Shown here in pieces: positions 8,368 to 17,212 of a DNA stretch of 64,000 nt; the first letter of the stretch is position 1; every line of letters begins with the position of its first letter. The DNA is from Xanthobacteraceae bacterium (GTDB lineage Bacteria; Pseudomonadota; Alphaproteobacteria; Rhizobiales; Xanthobacteraceae): positions 124,001-188,000 of the forward strand of contig JANINJ010000107.1 in the NCBI GenBank assembly GCA_024508855.1, in the 5' to 3' direction. The position numbers and the translations under genes were made by a program. Below the pieces are notes generated by a model, which saw only the letters and a program-made list of their open reading frames with translations, did no database searches and was not told the DNA's origin.

Positions 8368-9558
8368 TCACGCCTGCGTGTCTTCGTCGGTCAAACCGTA
8401 GATGCGCTCGGCATTGGCAAAACCGGCCACGGGAAACGCGCCGAGATCCGACCAGCCATCCACAAAATTGCCCGCGAAGGCCGACGAGGCGACCACCGTC
8501 CGATTGAGGCGGCCGGCCATCTTCTCCAGCCGCGCCGCAAGATTGACGGCGGGGCCGATGCAGGTGAAGTCCAGCCGGTTGCCGCCACCGATATTGCCGT
8601 ACAGCACCTGTCCGATATGCAGCGCGAGACCGAAACGAAAACCCTCGAGCAGTTCGTCGCCATGCGTATAGTTCATTGCCGCGACGTTGGTGCGACTGGC
8701 AATCACGGCCTGCAGCACCGCGCGGCAGACCGTCGGCAGATCCGAGCCGTCCTCGGCGAGCGGAAAGACCGCAAGCAATCCGTCGCCCATGAACTTCAGG
8801 ATTTCGCCGCCGCATTCGAGGATCGGCCCGACCTGACAATCGAAATACTGGTTTAGCAGTTCGACGATCGCCTCCGGCGGCACGCGATCCGACAGCGGCG
8901 TGAAGCCGCGCAAGTCCGACAGCCAGATCACCGCCCGCATGGTTTCGGTATGACCGCGGCGGATCTGGCCGCCGAGAATTCGCGCACCCGCGCGCGGCCC
9001 GACATAATTGTCGAGCAGCCCCGCTGCAGTTCGCCGCAACAGGAAGATTTCAATCATCCGCGACAGCGGCGCATGCATCGCGCGCAGTTCATCGAGGTCG
9101 GTATCCGTGAAACCGTTCTCGCGCCGCGTCGACCAGCTCAAGGCCTCGATCTGACCATCGGAAAATAAAATCGGCAGCGCGAAGTAGTCGGTCACGCCCT
9201 CGGCGCGCATCGAGACCAGGAAGGGCGAATTGCCCGTGCTTTCATCATCGAGCAACCGCCGCCGCACTTCCTTGCCGGTGTTGTAGACGGTCGAGATCGG
9301 GCTCGACAGGTAGTCGTCGGATTCGTCGGCGCCGTAAGGCGATGCCGTGGTCGCGACGCCGGTCTCCGGGCGCCAGATGAAGCCGCGTCCTGCCATGGTC
9401 GGATGAAGCGTGCTGACGAACACACCGGCGCGCCAGATCGGAATGCCGCAGGCCACCATGCGTTCGCAGGTCTCGGTCATGAAGAGATCGACCTGCGTCG
9501 CCGAGCGCGCTCCGTCGATCAGCCAGTCCACCACGCTTTGGAGACGGCCGGCGGGCAT
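8368..9558 (-). CDS. Class III adenylate/guanylate cyclase (first of a tandem pair)
   Basis: Paralogue of the next downstream gene with the same layout: a GAF-like N-terminal half (MTETCERMVACGIPIWRAGV; YFALPILFSDGQIEALSW) and a C-terminal class III cyclase domain. The metal-site motifs WLSDLRGFT and KFMGDGLLAVF, and DFTCIGPAVNLAARLE, are nearly identical between the copies, while the sensory halves have diverged more. ATG 9558 (MPAGRLQSVVDWL) is chosen because the longer frame runs into aroC. The gene begins 10 bp after the aroC stop, so it is probably co-transcribed with aroC. The protein has 396 residues with no membrane segment or signal peptide. Confidence 0.9.
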   Translation of the reverse strand: MPAGRLQSVVDWLIDGARSATQVDLFMTETCERMVACGIPIWRAGVFVSTLHPTMAGRGFIWRPETGVATTASPYGADESDDYLSSPISTVYNTGKEVRRRLLDDESTGNSPFLVSMRAEGVTDYFALPILFSDGQIEALSWSTRRENGFTDTDLDELRAMHAPLSRMIEIFLLRRTAAGLLDNYVGPRAGARILGGQIRRGHTETMRAVIWLSDLRGFTPLSDRVPPEAIVELLNQYFDCQVGPILECGGEILKFMGDGLLAVFPLAEDGSDLPTVCRAVLQAVIASRTNVAAMNYTHGDELLEGFRFGLALHIGQVLYGNIGGGNRLDFTCIGPAVNLAARLEKMAGRLNRTVVASSAFAGNFVDGWSDLGAFPVAGFANAERIYGLTDEDTQA

Positions 9559-9568
9559 GGCCGACGCA

Positions 9569-10654
9569 CTACCCGACCTGGCCGCGATGGCGCAGGAAAT
9601 GATCCGCCAGCACGCAGGCCACCATGGCTTCGCCAACCGGCACCGCGCGAATGCCGACGCAGGGATCGTGGCGGCCCTTGGTGAAGATGTCGGTGTCGTG
9701 GCCCGTGCGATCGACCGTCTTGCGCGGGGACAGGATCGACGACGTTGGCTTCACGGCGAAGCGCGCCACTACCGGCTGCCCGGTGGAGATGCCGCCGAGC
9801 ACGCCGCCCGCATGGTTGGACATGAAGGATGCGCCGTTGTTGCCCATGCGCATTTCATCGGCGTTCTCCTCGCCGGTCAGCGTCGCAGCCTCGAAGCCCG
9901 CACCTATCTCGACGCCCTTCACCGCATTGATGCTCATCAGCGCAGCCGCGAGATCGCCATCGAGCTTGGCATAGATCGGCGCGCCGAGACCCGCAGGAAC
10001 GCCTTCGGCAACCACCTCGATCACCGCCCCGATGGACGAGCCGCTCTTGCGGATGCCGTCGAGATATTCCTCGAAGAATGCCGCCTTCTCCTTGTCGGGG
10101 CAGAAGAACGGATTGCGCGCGACCTCGTCCCAGTCCCAGTTGTCGCGATTGATCTTGTGCGGTCCCATTTGCACCAGCGCGGCCCGCACCACCATGCCCG
10201 GCACGACCTTGCGCGCGATCGCGCCGGCGGCGACCCGCATTGCCGTCTCGCGTGCCGAAGAGCGTCCGCCGCCGCGATAATCGCGCAGGCCGTACTTCGC
10301 CTCATAGGTGAAGTCGGCGTGGCCGGGGCGGAACTTGTCCTTGATGTCGGAATAATCTTTCGAACGCTGATCGGTGTTTTCGATCAGCAGCGCGATCGGG
10401 GTCCCCGTCGTCACCTGCACGCCGTTGTCGGGATGCGCCATCACACCGGACAGGATTTTGACCTGATCGGCTTCCTGCCGTTGCGTGGTGAAGCGCGACT
10501 GCCCCGGACGGCGGCGGTCGAGATCGTGCTGGATTTCCTCCACCGTCAACGGGATGCGCGGCGGGCAGCCATCGACCACGCAGCCGATCGCAACCCCGTG
10601 GCTCTCGCCGAAGGTGGTGACGCGGAACATATGGCCGAAGGTGTTGAAGGACAT
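9569..10654 (-). CDS. aroC: Chorismate synthase
   Basis: Flavin-dependent enzyme that converts 5-enolpyruvylshikimate 3-phosphate to chorismate, the last step of the shikimate pathway. The 361-residue length is standard. Family signatures are present: [20 protein letters not shown] at the N-terminus, then [20 protein letters not shown] with [18 protein letters not shown], and the C-terminal [20 protein letters not shown] 10654 (MSFNTFGH) is the normal N-terminus of the family, although the frame is open to 10753. It heads a co-directional group with the two cyclase genes. Confidence 0.98.
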   Translation of the reverse strand: MSFNTFGHMFRVTTFGESHGVAIGCVVDGCPPRIPLTVEEIQHDLDRRRPGQSRFTTQRQEADQVKILSGVMAHPDNGVQVTTGTPIALLIENTDQRSKDYSDIKDKFRPGHADFTYEAKYGLRDYRGGGRSSARETAMRVAAGAIARKVVPGMVVRAALVQMGPHKINRDNWDWDEVARNPFFCPDKEKAAFFEEYLDGIRKSGSSIGAVIEVVAEGVPAGLGAPIYAKLDGDLAAALMSINAVKGVEIGAGFEAATLTGEENADEMRMGNNGASFMSNHAGGVLGGISTGQPVVARFAVKPTSSILSPRKTVDRTGHDTDIFTKGRHDPCVGIRAVPVGEAMVACVLADHFLRHRGQVG

Positions 10655-10813
10655 GGGATTCCGAAGAACTGGTTGACTACGAAAACTATCAGATATGCTG
10701 CTTTTCGTAGCTGCAACTGTCGAAAAGCGCAAATAGAACGCAGATATGATCATTTCCGTGGACGGCCGGGACGAGCCCGACCATGACGACGGAGAAATTC
10801 TCAGTCTGGGCCG

Positions 10814-11413
10814 TCAGCTATACTTCGCGAGTTGGCCGCCGCTGAACACATAGACCGCGCCCTGCTCAATGGTCAGGTCGGCAGCCATGGCGGGTGTCGC
10901 GACATCGAGCGCCACCATCAGCGCCCGCGCGGTGCCGCCATGGGCAACCGCCACCGTGTCGCCCTGCAAGGACTCGTACCAGTCGCGCATGCGCAGCGTC
11001 ACCGAGGCATAGCTTTCGCCACCGGGCGGCGGCACGCCCCATTTGTCGATCTCGCGGCTCGCGAAAACGTCGGGATAGGACTCGCGCTGCTGCTGCAGCG
11101 TCGAGCCCTCCCAATGTCCGTAGCCGATTTCGCGCAGCCGATCGTCGAGCGCAAAGCCGTCCGGTGGAAGCTGCAACTCCCCACGTACCAGTTCCATCGT
11201 ATGCCGTGCGCGCTCCAAGGGGCTCGCGACAAACGCCAATGACGATGCGGTGCGATCGTCGCGCGTGAACAGATCGACGAGGATTTCGCCGGCATGCGCC
11301 GCCTGCTCGCGCCCGAGATCGTTGAGCGGAATGTCCTGCGAACCCTGGAAGCGGCCCTCGGCATTCCACGCGGTTTCGCCGTGACGGATGTAGTAGATGG
11401 TGGGGGCGGGCAT
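10814..11413 (-). CDS. Histidine phosphatase (phosphoglycerate-mutase-like) family protein
   Basis: A 199-residue cytosolic phosphatase. The catalytic RHGE motif is at the N-terminus (IYYIRHGETAWN), a second phosphate-pocket histidine is in VAVAHGGTARAL, and the arginine motif is SPLERARHT. Substrate is not determined by the sequence; relatives act on sugar phosphates, cobalamin intermediates or nucleotides. The open frame continues upstream to 11485 only because it reads through a palindromic repeat (MDGRDKPGHDEV is translated repeat). ATG 11413 (MPAPTIYYIRHGE) is therefore the start. It lies between aroC and fabI on the same strand. Confidence 0.88.
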   Translation of the reverse strand: MPAPTIYYIRHGETAWNAEGRFQGSQDIPLNDLGREQAAHAGEILVDLFTRDDRTASSLAFVASPLERARHTMELVRGELQLPPDGFALDDRLREIGYGHWEGSTLQQQRESYPDVFASREIDKWGVPPPGGESYASVTLRMRDWYESLQGDTVAVAHGGTARALMVALDVATPAMAADLTIEQGAVYVFSGGQLAKYS

Positions 11414-11454
11414 TGCTGTTGAAGATACCGTTGAGACACCGCTGAGTATTACTT

Positions 11455-11544
11455 CGTCATGGCCGGGCTTGTCCCGGCCATCCACGTTTTTCGACCACGT
11501 CTGAAAAGGCGTGGATGCCCCGGCATAAAGCCCGGCATGACGAC
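11455..11544. repeat. Paired palindromic repeats (BIME-like) between fabI and the phosphatase
   Basis: Two inverted palindromic units. The first, 11459-11481, is ATGGCCGGG with loop CTTGT and the matching CCCGGCCAT. The second, 11510-11544, is a degenerate opposite copy (GGATGCCCCGGCATAAAG, then CCCGGCATGACGAC). The same unit recurs near 10759, 14775, 14837, 17999, 31441, 52365 and 55984. It lies between genes transcribed in the same direction. Confidence 0.75.
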
Positions 11545-11580
11545 ATCAGTTGTCATTCGTGAGGTACTGAATAGCGAGCA

Positions 11581-12399
11581 TCATTCCTTCGCCAGCGAAA
11601 TGTCCGGCGCGTCCGGGCGCTTCATGCCGACGACATGATAACCGCTATCGACGTGATGCACCTCACCGGTGACACCGCGCGACAGGTCGGAGAGGAAATA
11701 CATGGCGCTATCGCCGACTTCCTCGATCGTCACGGTACGGCGCATCGGCGCGTTGTATTCGTTCCACTTCAGGATATAGCGGAAATCGCCGATGCCGGAC
11801 GCCGCCAGCGTCTTGATCGGCCCCGCCGAGATGGCGTTGACGCGGATGTTCTTCTCGCCGAGATCGGCGGCGAGATAACGCACGCTCGCTTCCAGCGCCG
11901 CCTTGGCGACTCCCATGACGTTGTAATGCGGCATCCACTTCTCTGCGCCATAATAGGTCAGCGTGAGGATAGAGCCGCCATCTAGCATCAGCTTCTCGGC
12001 GCGCTGTGCGATCGCGGTGAGCGAGTAGCAGGAGATCAGCATGCTCTTGCTGAAATTGTCGGCGGTGGTCTCGATGTAACGGCCGTCGAGCTGGTCCTTG
12101 TCGGAAAATGCGATGGCGTGGACCACGAAATCGATCTTGCCCCACTTGGTCTTCAGTTCATCGAACACAGCATCGATGGTCGCGGGATCGGTAACGTCGC
12201 AATGGCCGAGCACGATGCCGCCCAACTCCGCCGCCAGCGGTTCGACGCGCTTCTTCAGCGCCTCGCCCTGCCAGGTCAGCGCGATTTCTGCGCCCTGCGC
12301 CCGGCAGGCCTTGGCGATGCCCCAGGCGATCGAGCGGTTGTTGGCGACGCCGAGGATCACTCCCCGCTTGCCCTGCATCAGGCCTGTATTCTGCACCAT
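11581..12399 (-). CDS. fabI: Enoyl-[acyl-carrier-protein] reductase (NADH)
   Basis: Catalyses the last reduction of each fatty-acid elongation cycle. The protein is about 272 residues with the divergent SDR fold of FabI: GLMQGKRGVILGVANNRSIA at the N-terminus for NADH binding, HAIAFSDKDQLDG, and the active site Y-x6-K in YNVMGVAKAALEASVRY. ISAGPIKTLAASGI near the C-terminus contacts substrate and triclosan-type inhibitors. I choose ATG 12399, which has GATGGGAAA upstream; ATG 12411 is also in frame. Residues further upstream are not family-like. It diverges from the ECF sigma gene. Confidence 0.96.
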   Translation of the reverse strand: MVQNTGLMQGKRGVILGVANNRSIAWGIAKACRAQGAEIALTWQGEALKKRVEPLAAELGGIVLGHCDVTDPATIDAVFDELKTKWGKIDFVVHAIAFSDKDQLDGRYIETTADNFSKSMLISCYSLTAIAQRAEKLMLDGGSILTLTYYGAEKWMPHYNVMGVAKAALEASVRYLAADLGEKNIRVNAISAGPIKTLAASGIGDFRYILKWNEYNAPMRRTVTIEEVGDSAMYFLSDLSRGVTGEVHHVDSGYHVVGMKRPDAPDISLAKE

Positions 12400-12518
12400 G
12401 TCGTTTCCCATCGATCCACATTCGCCCACGCCAGCCCTTCCGGGTACACCAGCGCCGCGGCCCGGCAAAGCCCCAATTTGCCCCGAAACACCGCCTCTCC
12501 CCGGTCCGGTTAATATCT

Positions 12519-12543
12519 GGAATAGTCCTGCGATTCAGGTGTT
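12519..12543 (+). promoter_or_regulatory. Candidate ECF-type promoter before the sigma factor gene
   Basis: A GGAAT element at 12519-12523 is separated by 16 bases from TGTT at 12540-12543, about 40 bases before the sigma-factor ATG. GGAA(C/T) with a CGTT/TGTT-like -10 about 16-17 bases away is the usual pattern for ECF sigma promoters, and autoregulation is common. This is a pattern match only. Confidence 0.35.
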
Positions 12544-12580
12544 TTACTGACGTGAGCAGGTTTTCCCCGACGGCAGGCAA

Positions 12581-13069
12581 ATGAACGCGTTCCGCGAGAG
12601 TGTCGAAGCCATGATCCCGGCACTGCGCCGCTACGCGCGGGCGCTGACACGCGATGCCGATATCGCCGACGACCTGGTGCAGGATACCCTGGTACGGGCG
12701 TTGCGCTCCGAACGGCTGTTTCTCGGCGGCGACATTCGAAGTTGGCTGTATACCATTTTGACCAACCTCAATCGCAACCGCCGCCGCTCGCTGGCGCGCA
12801 AGCCGCAGTTCACGGAGTTTTTCGATACCGCTGCCGATGCCAGCGGCACCGAGGCGGAGGGGCGCGATATCGCCCGCGCGCTGGCGACGCTCCCGGAAGA
12901 ACAGCGTTCGGTGCTGCTGCTGGTGACGCTGGAAGGGCTCAGTTATCGCGAAGTCGCCGATATCCAGGGCGCGCCGATCGGCACCGTGATGTCACGCCTC
13001 GCCCGCGCCCGTGCCCACGTCAAAACATCGATTGAAGGCCAGCGCCCGGCGCTGCGCCGTGTAAAGTGA
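12581..13069 (+). CDS. ECF-family RNA polymerase sigma factor
   Basis: A 162-residue alternative sigma factor with only regions 2 and 4. Region 2 is at about residues 12-75 (LRRYARALTRDADIADDLVQ, then SWLYTILTNLNRN). Region 4 is at about residues 103-155 (LPEEQRSVLLLVTLEGLSYR; IGTVMSRLARARAHVK). It probably recruits RNA polymerase to envelope or stress promoters. The cognate anti-sigma factor begins 22 bp downstream, so they form an operon. A GGAAT/TGTT promoter candidate upstream fits autoregulation. The inducing signal is not evident. This is not EcfG, since no PhyR/NepR genes are nearby. Confidence 0.93.
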   Translation: MNAFRESVEAMIPALRRYARALTRDADIADDLVQDTLVRALRSERLFLGGDIRSWLYTILTNLNRNRRRSLARKPQFTEFFDTAADASGTEAEGRDIARALATLPEEQRSVLLLVTLEGLSYREVADIQGAPIGTVMSRLARARAHVKTSIEGQRPALRRVK

Positions 13070-13091
13070 TTTCAAGGAAGAAGATACGCCA

Positions 13092-13865
13092 ATGACCAAC
13101 TCAAACATTCCCGTTACAGAAGACGAACTTCACGCTTTCGTCGACAACGAGCTGCCCACAGAGCGGCGCGCCGATGTCGAGGCGTGGCTGGCAACGCATC
13201 CGGACGATGCCGAGCGCGTGCATTCATGGCGCACGATGGCCGATGAACTGCACGCTCGCTACGACCGGGTCGCCGACGAAGCCGTGCCGAAGCGGCTCGA
13301 ACTCGAGCGGCTGGCGCGACAGCCGCAACGATGGGTCTATGGCGCGGTCGCAGCGACCCTGGTGGCGTTCATCGCCGGCGGTGCGGCGGGATGGATCGGC
13401 AGGGGCGCTGCGGCTTCGCCATCGTCGTTCCAGAACTTCACCCTCGATGCACTGGAAGCGCACCGGCTTTACGTGGTCGAGGTGCGGCACCCGGTTGAAG
13501 TCGATGCCTCGGAGCGCACGCATATGCAGCAGTGGCTGTCGAAACGCGTCGGCTACCCGATAAAGGCTCCGGAGCTTGACGGCGCAGGCTTGAAGCTGGT
13601 CGGCGGCCGCCTGCTGCCGGGGCCGCAAGCGCCCGCCGCGTTCCTGATGTATGAAAGCCCGACCGGCGAACGCTTCACGCTGTATACCTCGCGCGCGGCG
13701 ACACCGAACACGCAGATGCGCTACGCCACCCGCGCCAACGACGGCGCCTTGTACTGGGCCGACCGTGGCGTCGGCTATGTTCTGTCCGGCCCCGACAGCA
13801 ACAAGGACCGGCTGCAACAGGTCGCGCGCAGCGTCTACGACCAGACCGAGAAGGCCGGCGGGTGA
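13092..13865 (+). CDS. Membrane-anchored anti-sigma factor
   Basis: A 257-residue partner of the adjacent ECF sigma factor. The N-terminal cytoplasmic segment is typical of transmembrane anti-sigma regulators (TEDELHAFVDNELPTERRAD, then VEAWLATHPDDAERVHSWR). It lacks the His-x3-Cys-x2-Cys zinc-binding site, so it is a non-zinc ASD type. One transmembrane helix lies at about residues 78-100 (VYGAVAATLVAFIAGGAAGW). About 155 residues are then predicted to be periplasmic. AAGGAAG precedes the ATG. The periplasmic part (LYVVEVRHPVEVDASERTHM, then GYPIKAPEL) looks like a conserved sensor domain. How the signal releases the sigma factor is unknown. Confidence 0.85.
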   Translation: MTNSNIPVTEDELHAFVDNELPTERRADVEAWLATHPDDAERVHSWRTMADELHARYDRVADEAVPKRLELERLARQPQRWVYGAVAATLVAFIAGGAAGWIGRGAAASPSSFQNFTLDALEAHRLYVVEVRHPVEVDASERTHMQQWLSKRVGYPIKAPELDGAGLKLVGGRLLPGPQAPAAFLMYESPTGERFTLYTSRAATPNTQMRYATRANDGALYWADRGVGYVLSGPDSNKDRLQQVARSVYDQTEKAGG

Positions 13866-13936
13866 GGCCTCTTTCGCTGAGGTGATTTTCGGGTCAATCT
13901 CCCGCCGCGCTGCGGCGCGTGTGGGGAGAACCGAAG

Positions 13937-14755
13937 ATGAAAACAACAACCGTCGAGACCGCGGCCGGCAAGATCGTCTGCCACGAGTCGTCCGGCACCG
14001 GGCAGGCCATCGTTCTGGTGCACGGCAATTCGGCATCGTCGGCGGCGTTCGCGCGCCAGATGGAAGGCGCGCTCGGCGCCAGATACCGGCTGATCGCGTT
14101 CGACCTGCCCGGCCACGGCGCTTCCGACGACGCGGCCGATCCGACCGCCACCTACAACATGCCAGGCTATGCCCGCGTGCTGCTCGCCATCGTCGAACAC
14201 TTTGGCGTTCAGGATGCGATCTTTGTCGGCTGGAGCCTCGGCGGCCATATCGTGCTGGAGGCCGCGCCGGATCTGCCGCGCGCCAAGGGTTTCGTCATCT
14301 TCGGCACGCCGCCGCTGGCGTTTCCGCCGGCAATGGAGCAGGCATTCCTGCCGAACCCGGCCATGGCATACACCTTCCAGCGCGATCTGACCGATGAGCA
14401 GGCCCGCGGCTATGTCGCGGTTGCGTTCCGGCCCGGCATCACCGATCTGCCGCAAGCGATGATCGATGACGTGCTGCGCACCGATGGCCGTGCACGCGAA
14501 CAGCTTGCCGCCAGCATCGCGCCGAACGGCTTTCGCGACGAAGTCGAGATCGTCGCCAATCTCAAGCAGCCGCTCGCGGTGCTGCATGGCGCGCAGGAGC
14601 AACTCATCAACGGTGCTTACTTCGCATCATTGAAGATGCCGACGCTGTGGCGCGGCAAGGTTCAGGTGATCGACGATGCGGGCCATCTGCCGCAATGGGA
14701 GCAGGCGGAAAAATTCGATGCGCTGATCGAGGCCTTCGCGCGCGAGGTGACATAA
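13937..14755 (+). CDS. Alpha/beta-fold hydrolase
   Basis: A 272-residue cytosolic hydrolase. The oxyanion-hole motif is VLVHGNSASS, the nucleophile elbow is FVGWSLGGHIVLEA with the catalytic serine in G-x-S-x-G, and the probable catalytic histidine is in DAGHLPQWEQ near the C-terminus. Substrate is unknown; dehalogenases, esterases and C-C hydrolases share this fold. The longer frame starting at GTG 13919 has no advantage, and ATG 13937 sits after GGAGAACCGAAG. It starts 72 bp after the anti-sigma gene and could be part of its regulon, though no promoter was identified. Confidence 0.85.
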   Translation: MKTTTVETAAGKIVCHESSGTGQAIVLVHGNSASSAAFARQMEGALGARYRLIAFDLPGHGASDDAADPTATYNMPGYARVLLAIVEHFGVQDAIFVGWSLGGHIVLEAAPDLPRAKGFVIFGTPPLAFPPAMEQAFLPNPAMAYTFQRDLTDEQARGYVAVAFRPGITDLPQAMIDDVLRTDGRAREQLAASIAPNGFRDEVEIVANLKQPLAVLHGAQEQLINGAYFASLKMPTLWRGKVQVIDDAGHLPQWEQAEKFDALIEAFAREVT

Positions 14756-14774
14756 CGCGACTGCCACGTCTGTC

Positions 14775-14859
14775 ATGCCCGCGCTTGTGGCGGGCATCCA
14801 CGTCTTTCCTTTGATTTCCATTCAAGCCAGGCGTCGATGGCCGGAACAAGTCCGGCCAT
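14775..14859. repeat. Pair of dispersed palindromic repeats between convergent genes
   Basis: Unit 14775-14797 is ATGCCCGC, loop, GCGGGCAT. Unit 14837-14859 is ATGGCCGGA, ACAAG, TCCGGCCAT, in opposite polarity. Both belong to the family seen at 11455-11544. The pair fills the gap between the hydrolase and the convergent DnaJ-like gene and may end both transcripts. Confidence 0.7.
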
Positions 14860-14882
14860 GACGGCTTATGAACTTCCGTATT

Positions 14883-15866
14883 CTAGCCCAGACCGCTGCG
14901 CGGATTGTACGGGTGACCGTCGCGCCACTTCTGCATCAGCGCTTCCAGTTCGGCATCGTGGCCGTCGGGCAGCATGATGCGGATGGTGACGAACAGGTCG
15001 CCCGATGCGCCGCCTTTCGGCAGGCCCTTGCCCTTGAGGCGGAAGGTGCGTCCGCTCGACGTATTCTTCGGCACCGACAGTTCGACCGCGCCGCCCAGCG
15101 TCGGCACGCGCACCTTGCCGCCAAGCACGGCTTCGTACAGCGTGATCGGCAGATCGACCCGCAGATCGTTGCCGTCCACCTTGAAGAACGGATGCGCTGC
15201 GATGCTGACGGTGATCATCAGATCGCCGGGCCGATGACCCGGAGCGCTCTCGCCCTGCCCTTTCAGCCGGATTTGCTGACCGGACGTCACACCGGCCGGA
15301 ATCTTGACGTTGAGTTCCTTCCCGCTCGGCAGCCTGACGCGCTTCTCGGCACCGTTCACGGCTTCCTCGAGCGACACCGTCATGGCGACGCTGAGATCGA
15401 GATCCGGCGCGCCAAACCCGCCGCCATCGAATTCGAAGGTCTGCGCACCGGCGCCACCGCGGCCGCCACGCGCGCCGCCCGCCGCCGCTCCGCTGAACAT
15501 GCTGTTGAGGATGTCCTCGAAACCGCCGCCGCCGAAGCCGCCGCTTGCGCCGCGTCCGCCGGCACGGAAATTGAAGTTCTCGAACCCGGCGCCGCCTGCG
15601 CCGCGCGCGCCAGAGCCGCCGCCGGGAAAGCCCTGAAAGCGCGGCTTGCCCTCGGCGTCGATCTCGCCACGGTCGAATTGTTTGCGCTTGGTCTCGTCGC
15701 CAAGAATCTCGTTGGCCGCATTCACCTCGGCAAAGCGCGAGGCGGCCTTCGGATCGTTCTTGTTGGCGTCGGGGTGATGCTTCTTCGCAAGCTTGCGAAA
15801 GGCGCTTTTGATCGCCGCAGGGCTTGCGCTCCGCTGCACCCCCAAGACCTCATAGGGGTCGCGCAT
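14883..15866 (-). CDS. DnaJ C-terminal domain co-chaperone (CbpA-like)
   Basis: J-domain protein of 327 residues that stimulates DnaK. The J domain covers residues 2-65 (PYEVLGVQRSASPAAIKSAF) with the essential HPD in KKHHPDANK. A Gly/Phe-rich linker follows (FQGFPGGGSGARGAGGAGFE), then the two beta-rich substrate-binding domains (VSLEEAVNGAEKRVRLPSGK; LPITLYEAVLGGKVRVPTLG). The CxxCxGxG zinc-finger repeats of canonical DnaJ are missing, so it is the CbpA/type II form. AAGGAGA precedes the ATG. dnaK is not nearby. Confidence 0.92.
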   Translation of the reverse strand: MRDPYEVLGVQRSASPAAIKSAFRKLAKKHHPDANKNDPKAASRFAEVNAANEILGDETKRKQFDRGEIDAEGKPRFQGFPGGGSGARGAGGAGFENFNFRAGGRGASGGFGGGGFEDILNSMFSGAAAGGARGGRGGAGAQTFEFDGGGFGAPDLDLSVAMTVSLEEAVNGAEKRVRLPSGKELNVKIPAGVTSGQQIRLKGQGESAPGHRPGDLMITVSIAAHPFFKVDGNDLRVDLPITLYEAVLGGKVRVPTLGGAVELSVPKNTSSGRTFRLKGKGLPKGGASGDLFVTIRIMLPDGHDAELEALMQKWRDGHPYNPRSGLG

Positions 15867-15993
15867 CCGTCTCGTCTCCTTCGGGAATTATCTGAGGCTG
15901 GGCGGCTGCTTTGCCCACCCCGGTTACATCTGGGGGTTTCGTGGCATTTTTGCAACGGGCCCGTGACCCTCATTTGAAAATGCCTTTAGCGCA

Positions 15994-16431
15994 TCAGCCC
16001 TGTTTCCAGGGTTTCAGGGTCTGGATTTCCCAGCGGCCGCCGTCGGCCCGGCACGCCGCGCCTTGCAGCCAGCTCTCCGAACTGCCGTTGACGTAGCTGG
16101 CGAGGAAATCCCGGCAGGTCCGGCCGTCCGCGGAATAGGCGCTGGCCAGCGGCGTCACCGATCCACGGGCGCCGGTGGCGGGGTTCTCCCATGGCTGGCT
16201 GGAATCCTTGCCACCCTTGGTCAGGACATCCGACGCAGCGGTACGGGCGAATGCGAGATCGGCGTCGGTCGGATGGCTTCCGCGCGACCGCGTCAGGTCG
16301 ATCGAGCCCGTCACCTCCTGTGCACCGTCCTTCTGGGCAAACAGGCTGTCGAGCTTGGAGACGCTGCAGCCGCCGAGCAGGCCCGAGCTGGCAATTAGAA
16401 TCGTTGTCATCAGGATACCCGCCGGCCGCAT
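15994..16431 (-). CDS. RT0821/Lpp0805-type surface lipoprotein
   Basis: A 145-residue predicted lipoprotein. The signal peptide MRPAGILMTTILIASSGLLG is followed by GGC with the lipidated cysteine. The mature part has the family pattern (SWLQGAACRADGGRWEIQTL), with two cysteines likely to form a disulfide (TCRDFLASYVNG and AACRADG). It matches the alphaproteobacterial surface-antigen family first named in Rickettsia; the role is unknown. ATG 16431 is chosen because the lipobox then lies at the normal distance, and ATG 16410 is an alternative. Its upstream frame overlaps the 5' end of pdxH on the other strand, so the two genes share a divergent promoter region of about 100 bp. Confidence 0.75.
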   Translation of the reverse strand: MRPAGILMTTILIASSGLLGGCSVSKLDSLFAQKDGAQEVTGSIDLTRSRGSHPTDADLAFARTAASDVLTKGGKDSSQPWENPATGARGSVTPLASAYSADGRTCRDFLASYVNGSSESWLQGAACRADGGRWEIQTLKPWKQG

Positions 16432-16533
16432 CGCAGATAGGCCAATGCGCAGCGGTGCCTTATATAGGCGTGGCCGATATAAAGGCCGTGACGGACTCTG
16501 GACAACAGGCCGGCGCAACTCGGAACTCCAAAC

Positions 16534-17175
16534 ATGACCGATACGACCTCCATCAAACACCAAAGCAAGTTAACGTCTGGTGATTTCACCACTGCAGAGA
16601 ATCCATTTGGTCTGTTCGCCGAATGGTTTGCCGAGGCCGTCGCCAGCGAACCCAACGATCCGAATGCCATGGCGCTTGCGACCGTCGATTCCGACGGCCT
16701 GCCCGATGTGCGCATGGTGCTGATGAAGGGCTATGATACCGATGGCTTCGTGTTCTACAGCCATGTCGCCAGCCAGAAGGGTCGCGAGCTTGCCGCCAAT
16801 CCCAAGGCGGCGTTGCTCTTTCACTGGAAGTCGTTGCGCCGGCAGGTCCGGATTCGCGGTGCTGTGACGCCGGTAACCGAGGCCGAGGCCGATGCCTATT
16901 TCGCCACGCGACCGAAGCAGGCGCAGATCGGCGCCTGGGCCAGCAAACAATCGCAACCGCTGGAAAGCCGTTTCGCCTTCGAGCAGGCGATCGCCAAGGT
17001 GGCGGCGAAGCATGTGATCGGCGAAGTACCGCGGCCGCCCGGCTGGAGCGGCTGGCGCGTCACGCCGCAGGCGATCGAATTCTGGCACGACCGTCCGTTC
17101 CGCCTGCACGACCGCATTGAATTCCGCCGCGCCGCGCCCGACATGGCATGGACCAAGACGCGGCTCTATCCGTAA
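16534..17175 (+). CDS. pdxH: Pyridoxamine/pyridoxine 5'-phosphate oxidase
   Basis: FMN-dependent oxidase forming pyridoxal 5'-phosphate, the final step of vitamin B6 synthesis and salvage. The 213 residues are typical. N-terminal substrate and FMN contacts appear in [20 protein letters not shown] and [15 protein letters not shown]. The C-terminal PNP-oxidase dimerisation motif is [20 protein letters not shown], then LHDRIEFRR, and the protein ends TKTRLYP. It is divergent from the lipoprotein gene, and an SDR gene follows 37 bp later. Confidence 0.97.
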   Translation: MTDTTSIKHQSKLTSGDFTTAENPFGLFAEWFAEAVASEPNDPNAMALATVDSDGLPDVRMVLMKGYDTDGFVFYSHVASQKGRELAANPKAALLFHWKSLRRQVRIRGAVTPVTEAEADAYFATRPKQAQIGAWASKQSQPLESRFAFEQAIAKVAAKHVIGEVPRPPGWSGWRVTPQAIEFWHDRPFRLHDRIEFRRAAPDMAWTKTRLYP

Positions 17176-17212
17176 CACCGAACCCATGACGCCGAAGGGC
17201 TGAAGCGCACCT

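Noticed and set aside
7630-8856. Plus-strand frame opposite the two cyclases
   Set aside because: Shadow frame with no motifs. The cyclase motifs on the minus strand are complete.
11414-11485. N-terminal extension MDGRDKPGHDEV of the histidine phosphatase
   Set aside because: It is the translation of a dispersed palindromic repeat. The catalytic RHGE motif is at the normal distance from ATG 11413.
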